This document shows positions 56,274 through 64,000 of a stretch of DNA of 64,000 bases, piece after piece (position 1 is the first letter of the stretch; the number at the start of each line of letters is the position of its first letter). A program made the translations under genes and the position numbers. Source of the DNA: Clytia hemisphaerica (Eukaryota > Cnidaria > Hydrozoa > Leptothecata > Clytiidae); contig CACVBU010000970.1 in assembly GCA_902728285.1 (NCBI GenBank), positions 666,741 to 730,740 of the forward strand, written 5' to 3'. A model generated the notes under the pieces. The model saw nothing but the letters and a program-made list of their open reading frames with translations. It was not told where the DNA came from and ran no database searches.

Positions 56274-58351
56274 TCATTCTTCGCTTTGCATATCAATTGA
56301 TTCTGGAGATAAAGGCTCATCCTTAATGTCATTTTCAAGTTGCTCCATCATTTCCGGTGTCGGATTCAACAACGTCATACTCGTACCACGTATCGTTAAA
56401 TCCAAGTCGTTAAACGGTGCTTCATCGGCGTCCAAATCATCCGACAATGTATCGTCGTCACCCGATAACGGCGGACTTAAACAGAACGTTGCCGTGAACC
56501 CGCCGGAAGAATTCAAACTACTTGTCAGTCCTTTAGCTAAGAGAGTTGAACTATGTTCACCTTCCGAAGTTAAATTACGAGCTTCTAGGAGTTCTTCCTT
56601 GACCATCGACATACTGCCGCTTAACAAATCACTCGTATTTCCGCTATGATTGAAATTTTGTTCAGCGCTCCAACTACAGTCCGTCCTAATAGCGTTTGCA
56701 AAAGTGTTTAATAACATAGAACTACTGAGATCGAAATTAGAGCATGATGTAGATGTTGGATCTGTGAAAGAGTTTGATGATCTTTGTAAAGAATCAGCTA
56801 AAGCTTTAATGTTATCTTCATCGGAGATGAATCGTGAAAACGGATTTTTACCGTATGGATGGTCCATCCGGCATTGTTCCGCATCGGCTGGTGTAGCGGT
56901 CGCGTGTTGTTGCGGAAACATTGGTGATGTACTTGAAGATGAAGCATGTTTATAGATATTTCTATAAAGTGTTTTATTGTGATCATCGCTATGTTTTGAA
57001 TTGTTCGTATCATTATTATTGTTCGTGTCAAGAAAGACGTTTTCGTTTGTCGGTGATCGTAAACCTTCTTTGATTTTTAATAAAAGTTGACTTTCAAACA
57101 AATCTAAACGTTGGCGTTTAATGTATTCTTGACAGCCGTAATCCATCATCGAGGAACGTCGTTTCCGGATGTTCGATTCCAGGAGTTTGTCCGCGTATTC
57201 AGGAACGATACTCCAGTAACCGCCTTTACCAGGGTCACCCTTGTTACGTGGTATTTTTGCGAAACATTTGTTTAATGAAAGATTGTGACGAATAGAGTTC
57301 TGGAAATAAAAGAAGGAAACGCTTGATTTCACGACTGAGCACGAGACGAAAAATAAACGAGCTCGCGTTATGAAGAAGTCTAAATTCTCAACAAATCTTG
57401 TCAAAGGCATACTCTGAAAGTTAACTAGAGTCCAAGAATGTAACGTCTGAAACTAATTTTACCCCTTCCCCTGATAAATGTTGTATCAAGGCCGTTAGAG
57501 ACAATGGCCGTTATTGTCGCACACAATGATGATAAAAGAGAGGGTTTGGAGGCGGTCAAATACTCTTTAAATATAAACTTATGACAAATATTATGTCTAC
57601 CAATGTTATGAGCTTTCTATCTTACCTGCCAACTAGGCTCTGCATGTTTATAGAAGACAAAATTATCTGTGATCCATTTATAAATCTCACTCAATGTCAT
57701 TTTAGAACAACTTTTCGATTTCATTGCCATGATAATAAGGGCGGCATATGAATAGGGCGGTTTGATACGACTGTTCGTTCGATAGTCTACAACACTATCA
57801 GAATGATATCGGTATCCACGCCCGAATTTTTGTTCTTCACCCTCGTCACTACAGTTCGATGGGGCGGGAGATAAGGGTGCGTAAGAAATCGGTTTGCCCT
57901 CCATTAAATCGTTTACTTTAACACCAGTCAGCCATTGCAGGCTAGTCAAGCTATCGTCTAACTCCTCATTAGACACAGTCCTGTTTTCTTTTTTAATATT
58001 TTTACTAAGACCTTCAGCGGCTAGTTTTTGTTGTTGTATTTTAGCGCGGAGTGATGAAACTTTAGATTGTTTTTTGTTTGCGTTGTTAGAGTCTGAAGAA
58101 TTTTTATTCCGTGGCGTGAGTGGCATCACTTTATTGGGTCGTGTTTTATCGCACGGTGAAACGCTTTGCACTTTCGGTTTTGTTTCACGCTTAAGAAGCT
58201 CCTCAGATGGTTTCGCGTACCCACATTGAGAATGTGATTTTGATAACTTGGAAAGACTGTTCCTGACTACCGCATCTATATCGATTCCGTTTTTAGAGAT
58301 ACTCTCTATACTTTTCGAGATGCTTTGGTGGTTTGGTATCAGCATTGGCAT
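56274..58351 (-). CDS. FOXJ1: Forkhead transcription factor FOXJ1, motile-cilium master regulator
   Basis: Two coding exons, 58351-57626 and 57299-56274, give about 583 aa. The frame upstream of 58351 is open but has no ATG before an in-frame stop, so MPMLIPNHQ is taken as the start. The FOXJ1-specific motif [10 protein letters not shown] lies before the DNA-binding domain. The forkhead domain starts [20 protein letters not shown] and shows [15 protein letters not shown]. The intron interrupts it after PSWQ, and it resumes [20 protein letters not shown] and [11 protein letters not shown]. The pattern excludes FOXJ2/3. The C-terminus keeps the family element NDLDLTIRG and has two SUMO-type motifs (VKEE, IKDEP). 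The protein activates ciliary genes in multiciliated and motile-ciliated cells. A short upstream ATG frame (MVGYLH) and an acceptor-like TTTCAG near 58632 suggest a 5' untranslated exon. Confidence 0.96.
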
Positions 58352-58639
58352 TTTGGCTCGATTGAACGCCGAGCGGCGTGATGCTTTGGATATTTTGTAA
58401 CGATGCAGAGAATCAGGTAAGATATGCTTCAATGCAGATAACCGACCATGAAATAATATCTTTGAAGGATAGATTGTTGATTTTTAACGAGAATTCGAGC
58501 GACTGAATTCGGAAACGACCATAAGGAGCTGAGAGATGAAATTATCTTCAAACAACTTGTCTCAAGTGTGAATCAACGAGCAATAATTGAAGCAATCTTT
58601 CTTTTGTTGAACGACGTTCTTTGTATATTACCTGAAACG

Positions 58640-61600
58640 AAAAACGAATACAGTTATAGGTTGAATTAAAAGGAACTGTTCTATTTTGATATCAAATATG
58701 GACTTTGATTTGATAAAAGATAGACGTGATGCATTGTTTTTGCCGGACCACTTAAATTATTCAGATTATTCAACCAGGAACTACATAATATTTTGTCTCC
58801 ATTATAGCTTCTCCCTCGCTTCCTTCCTATCCAACACAAGTTTTGACCTACAAAGACTCCTATTTTCCCAAGATTCATTCCCTTTAAAAGGCCTTTAAAC
58901 CTCAATATATCTCCCCTTATAAAACATGAAATAATATCGTCAAAGGAGGAATTTTGAAAGAGAAGAATATGGTATATTTGCCAAAAAAGCCTTGAAACAG
59001 TGAAAAAGGATATCAAACAAACTCTTCATAAAGCATAAAAATAAACACTAAATTATCATGGAGGTTTAAACCGTAGCGGAACATTTTAGCATGTATTTCA
59101 AAATTGGCGAAATTTCTTTGGCAAAACAAAAAAAAGCTATTCGTTTTGTATTATGTTAGATATCGATGAAGCAAATAAAAGACAAAATAGGTTAAATTGT
59201 TACATATACCGAAAAACAAAAACGATGAGAACTGACACGTATTAGTTTTTAGACTGAGGATGTTTTATAAATTCTTACACCCCCTTCTCACAGAATCACT
59301 GGGACCCTTTCCCACTGGAAAAATTGTTCAAAATATCGTCCCCGGTGGAAAAGCATCCTCCATTTTTTTTCCTCACTGAAGATAATAAGATAAACTAATC
59401 CTCACTACAAAATGTTATGCTATTTTTTCCATCCCCACTGAATTTTCTGGTTTGAAAACAAAACAATTGAAATCCCCAGTCATAAATAATATGGGAATAC
59501 CAATCCCCGTCGAGTGTCAGTCCGCTATTTTTATCCTCACTGGCTGAAAAAATCCTACTGGGTCTGTGAGAAGAGGGTATTCTTCAAGCAATCCGACTAT
59601 CAATTACGAAAATTGGGGAAGGAAACGTGGTACTTCTACAAACTCTCGAAACCATTGTTGACAAAGGTTCCAAATAACGAAACTTTTTTTTTCACTGAAA
59701 TGGTTTCGATTTTATAGTATAATTACAAGTTGATAGTATTGGGTTTCTTCAACATTTCAATTTTCCACTTAAGTCTAGAAATCGTAAAACTTGTTTCACT
59801 AAATCTCCTGATTTCAAAGCGATTTATAAGTAAACTCAAAATTCAAACAAATTTATAAAGACGATTTCATATGATTGTAAAAGATTCCAAAAAAAAAATT
59901 AAAATTACTTCCTTAAATTATTTCGACGGGCCCAAAAAAATATTATTTTAGGAAAAAAAATTAGCAAGAAAATGAAAAAAAAAAGGAAAATTATCAACAT
60001 GAAAAATTAGAAATTAATGTAAATTTTGGATTGGAAACGAAGAAGCAACAAGGAAATACAAGCAAAATCCCCTCCGAGAAAACTTTACATGCTGTGGGAA
60101 TAAAACATATTTTTTCATAAGAATCTTTTAGGATGCGAAAAAAAAATATTCTAATCAAATTAGGTTAAAAACAAAAGAATACATAGAACAATAAAAAAAA
60201 TTGCTTTTACAACCAGCACCGAAATATATTGGCAATTTTGGGTATTTTAAGGTTTTTCAGAATTTAAAGATCGGGCGAGAATTGCAGTTTCAGTACTTCC
60301 AATTATGCTTCATTGAATTTTTCGATTTGGGAGGGATTAAGTGGCTTCCAAGCTATATTCTCAGCCTTATTGGAACATTTTTGAGCTTTTAGATCCTGAG
60401 ATCCTAAGCTTTAAGTCTTAAGTCTAATGTTAAAACTCTGAGGAAATTCCCCTTTTGTGCCAAATATTTCGGCGCCAATCGGAGTTATTTTGTGACTCGA
60501 AATTTCTTTCGGATGATTTTGTATTTGCTTTCTTATAAAAAATTTGAAATAGTGCTTTTTTTTATGGAAACTGAAAAACAGTGTATTTTCACCACGTTTG
60601 GAAAATTCAATCTTTAAAAATATATAGAAACAATTTTCTCACAAATTCAATGGTGAGACAGCGCGTTGAAGGGGGGGGGGGCTTGTGAGGATGAAAGCGA
60701 CTTAAAATTTGTTCCCTTGAGAATAACTTAAAAAAATGATGGGTCCTAATAAAACTGTGGATTGGTATCCCGGTAGAAAAATTTTAGAAAAATAATATAT
60801 CCATCCCAAAATTTCCCAGATATTCAAAATATTAAAAGCACCGAGAACTTCATGTTGGACTAGCCCACTAATTCAGACAGAGCAAAATTTGAACAAAACA
60901 TAACGGAATGAAAAAATTTCTAGGTTATACAAACTAATATTTTTTATCGCATTCGTATCACTGTATTACACGCAGTTTAAACTAAGTCATACATCCGTAC
61001 TTCTTTTACTCTACATACCGCTTTGTCGCCCAATATGTTTTACTCCTTGAGATTTTGGTTTCGAGATTAACCCTCAATCAGAAACTATTGGTTGTAATGA
61101 CATGAGTACAATAGCTTCAAAAAAGATAAATGATCTAGTTAACAAAAACTCGGGGAAAAATAACCTCCCGTTTCCGCCGAAGTCTGCTGGTGGTTCTCCA
61201 GACCAGGTTCTCAGAAATAATCGATCCGTCAATCAATTTTAAAACAAAGCGAAAACGAGCCTCCAATAGGATCCATCTAAATATGACCTAATTCTGAAAA
61301 TGAAAAACCAAGAAAAACTTGCCGATGCAGAGACAGACTTACAGTGAGGTTGACTATGAACCCGAATAAAATAACAAATGAAATATTTCTTTCTTCATTT
61401 TTCATTTAAAAAAAACTGACACATAGTACTGGTAATAGCGAAAAATAAAATATTCTCATACTTAATATAATTTCTTCATAAGAACATCTTAAGAACATTT
61501 TAAGAACATTAGTATAATACCATTTCTTAAAGTTGTTTTTAAATGCATCAGGTATAGCACTTCTATCTATGAACTTTCGAAGAAGAGGACCTATAGATCA

Positions 61601-64000
61601 TACATGCAGGAAAGCTGCAAACAAACAATTTAAAAAAACAATTATAACAGCCCCAAATCACCGGATATACCTAATGAGTGCGTTCTTAAGAGAAAAAAAA
61701 GTAAACTCTCAAAATAAAAAAATCTTGAAAAAGGAAGAAAGAATCATATTGAGAAAATTGTATTAAATAATTGATAGCTATCAATAATTTTTCTTGTGAA
61801 TATCACATTTATACATCGTACTGAATAACACTTATACACTATTTCTATTTTCAACATCACTCTCAATCCTCTAACTCTCCTTAAAATTTTCTTTCCTATC
61901 AAATGAAAGAGATCCAACACACAAGATTAAGGCTAGCAATAAGCAGTTTTTACTTTTTTGTATTTGAGAGAGTTGCGTTAAATTCAGTCAAGGAAGGTCC
62001 AACTCAGCCCCTTGATCATATTAGCACCGTCCCCGTTTATCACACTTTTTATAAGAACAATGAGACTCAAAAACGCTTAAGATATAAGAACAATTTTGAG
62101 ACAAAGCTAAGTGTTGGATGATGTATTTAAAAAGAACTGAGGGTAAAGGTACATAGAAAAGCGAAAAAAGTCCTAAACACGCTAAATCTTGCCTTGAAGA
62201 TAAGAACAGAATAAGAGCAATTTCAGTGGTAACAAAAATTAAACAAACCTCTGTGTCACAGATCCGGTTAGACCCCTATCCACCTAGGAAAAAATGGTTG
62301 AAAAATCAACTGAGGTGGAAGAATAAACTTTCAAAAATTTCCAGTGTTTGGAAAACTAAGGGAAAAGTCATCCCTGCTAGAAAACACCCCTGTCTCATTT
62401 ACCCGGTGAAAATCATTTGATAAAATATTGGAACTGAGAACCAGAGCTTTTTTGTTGAAACCTGGTACCGTACTCACGGCTATCTTTCGCGCAACAGTGA
62501 AACGCGCCAAAGAGACAAAAATTCGAATAGTTCTACAGCACAGTCACTTTGGCACATGATTTGGCCAAGTTAGCACATAATTTGGGAGGGTTTCGCTGAG
62601 CGGTTTTTATGAGTGAACTTCGTTCGTATATCTAAGTATTCGGTAATTTTCTACGGAAATTCTTTCATTTGAATATTGAACAAAATTTTGGATAGATAGC
62701 CGTTATTATGGTAAACTAGGTAGTTAAAAAAGGATTGAAATACATGTACGAGAATTCTAGAACCAGATTTGAAAAAGTCGGCTTTTAGGAAAATCCTATA
62801 AATAATGCAAGAAAAGATAAAGTAATGATATGGGAATTACTCAATCGAGAATCAGTCTAATGAATAATGATTTTTATGAATTCTCATTTCAAAAATAGAA
62901 TTGGTTTGACATCTCCCTTTCCAAGTAATGATAAAATATTAAGAAATAATTTTTTCCTGGAGAAAAGACCTACCAAGATGAAGGAGATTACCGATATAAA
63001 CTTAATTATGAAAATAAGTGTCATATAGTACTGTACTGAATGAAAAATGTGCAAGAATTTTGATTTGAGTTTTCTAGGTTAAGTTGACATAACTGACATA
63101 TGTAGATTCTAGCCCGGTGAATGCTCAGTTAAGACCCTTATAGTGCATTCTATCCAGAGTTCACCCTTACAGTGAATTTCGATGGTATCGAAAACCTACC
63201 CTTATGGGCGGTACATGCGTTGATCAGACAATATGAGTGCCCACTCCCCCGGAAGAATCTTCCCAAACCGGCAGAAATTCGAGTAAGTTCTTCCCGTTCG
63301 AGAAGGTACTTCCCATTTCGGAAGAATCTTCCCGATCGAGTTAGTGGTACAGACTGGCCGGGGTTAGTTCAGTATATTTGTTACCGAGAAGATTCTCAGA
63401 CCACCATTCACGGCGTTTGAATAACACCCTTCATTAAATGTAGACATTTTTTGTAACGTAAACACTAACTCGGTACACATAAACACTATTTCCTGTGATT
63501 TTATCGATAGTCAAATCCAAACAGCCCTGGCTTGAATGGTTGTACTAGCACAAGTCGTATCGCATACCCGGCGGTAGGACCCCGTGCTAACAAAAAAGAC
63601 ACAATCGCTCCTTCCCATGTGAGTTAAAGGCACCCTACTTCATCTATCTAAAAAACAACACTTTACTCGGACTTTCATCTAACTAAGGAAACAAACAAAT
63701 GTTGGTCATCCATACATGTTTTACAAGGAGCTATAAAAATCTACCTCCTTCTGCTAGCTATAAAAAGATTTCTTCTTCACTCACGACATTTTCCCCATAC
63801 TTTAGCACTAGTACAATAGCGACGAGTAAATAAATATAATTTTACTAATTTCCAAGACATTCCATGAATGACGGTTCATAGTATATTTTCAAATATGTCT
63901 CGAGGGAAATATAGGCGATCATTATAATGTGAATTTTCGTACATTGAGGTAATTAGAAGTAATTAAACCTCCATTTCGTATTAAATTGATAATGAGTAAA
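58640..64000. other. Gene-poor region
   Basis: No exon with family motifs or convincing splice signals was found on either strand. Visible content is one MITE (59277-59580), the repeat copy at 62505-62720, a G run (60669-60680), long A/T-rich stretches, and a TTCCCG/CGGAAGAA-rich patch at 63245-63345. Regulatory DNA of FOXJ1 may lie in the first part. Confidence 0.55.
59277..59580. mobile_element. MITE with ACCCCCTTCTCACAGA ends
   Basis: CACCCCCTTCTCACAGAATC at the left is mirrored by TCTGTGAGAAGAGGGTA at the right. Internal units repeat CCCACTGGAAAA or CCCCACTGAA. A single right end is also present at 9318-9343. Confidence 0.6.

Noticed and set aside
56158..56955. Plus-strand open frames of 163 and 101 codons
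   Set aside because: Antisense shadows of FOXJ1 exon 2.
63172..63420. 82-codon plus-strand open frame near the window end
   Set aside because: It covers a TTCCCG/CGGAAGAA repeat patch, with no homologous motif and no splice context.

Overview
The window is animal nuclear DNA. Its genes are split by GT-AG introns, it is A+T-rich, and it is full of LTR elements, a LINE, tRNA-derived SINEs and many short inverted-repeat (MITE-like) elements. The three recognisable host genes are glyoxalase II (HAGH), Chibby (CBY1) and the forkhead factor FOXJ1. The BEL/Pao and gag-less Ty3-type elements, compact introns and repeat style suggest an aquatic invertebrate, possibly a non-bilaterian such as a cnidarian or sponge. 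The species cannot be fixed from the sequence alone.

Layout. 1-8.2 kb is a three-level nest. A Mutator-like inverted-repeat element (58-8179) holds a Ty3-type LTR retrotransposon (842-7949), which holds a 5'-truncated CR1/Jockey-type LINE (2269-4765). 8.2-11.8 kb is intergenic repeats. 11.8-16.9 kb is HAGH on the minus strand, eight coding exons, with a start arrangement predicting mitochondrial and cytosolic forms. 17-23.7 kb has no gene but holds a minisatellite, several MITEs, and a large palindrome. 23.8-30.8 kb is a decayed LINE ORF1 split by a young BEL/Pao element (24444-30522). 31.4-31.9 kb is a MITE.

32.1-42.0 kb is a minus-strand eight-exon gene of unknown function (about 836 aa, Gln/Asn/Ser-rich with coiled-coil-like stretches). 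CBY1 (42841-43727, minus, three exons) lies just upstream. 43.9-48.3 kb is a MITE split by a recent LTR retrotransposon that keeps gag and both LTRs but has lost pol and the polypurine tract. 48.3-56.2 kb is intergenic, with an inverted pair of tRNA-like SINEs and further MITEs. 56.3-58.4 kb is FOXJ1 (minus, two coding exons). 58.5-64 kb shows no gene.

How the genes relate. FOXJ1 is the master activator of motile-cilium genes and Chibby is a basal-body/ciliary-base protein, so 42.8-58.4 kb brings two ciliary genes together. The uncharacterised gene sits head-to-tail with CBY1, and a role in the same process is only a hypothesis. HAGH (glutathione-dependent methylglyoxal detoxification) appears unrelated.

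The most interesting element is the Ty3-type one. Its LTRs are only 91 bp, it has no gag, and the nine bases just after the 5' LTR are complementary to the predicted 5' end of its own transcript. This points to self-primed reverse transcription in the manner of Tf1 rather than tRNA priming.
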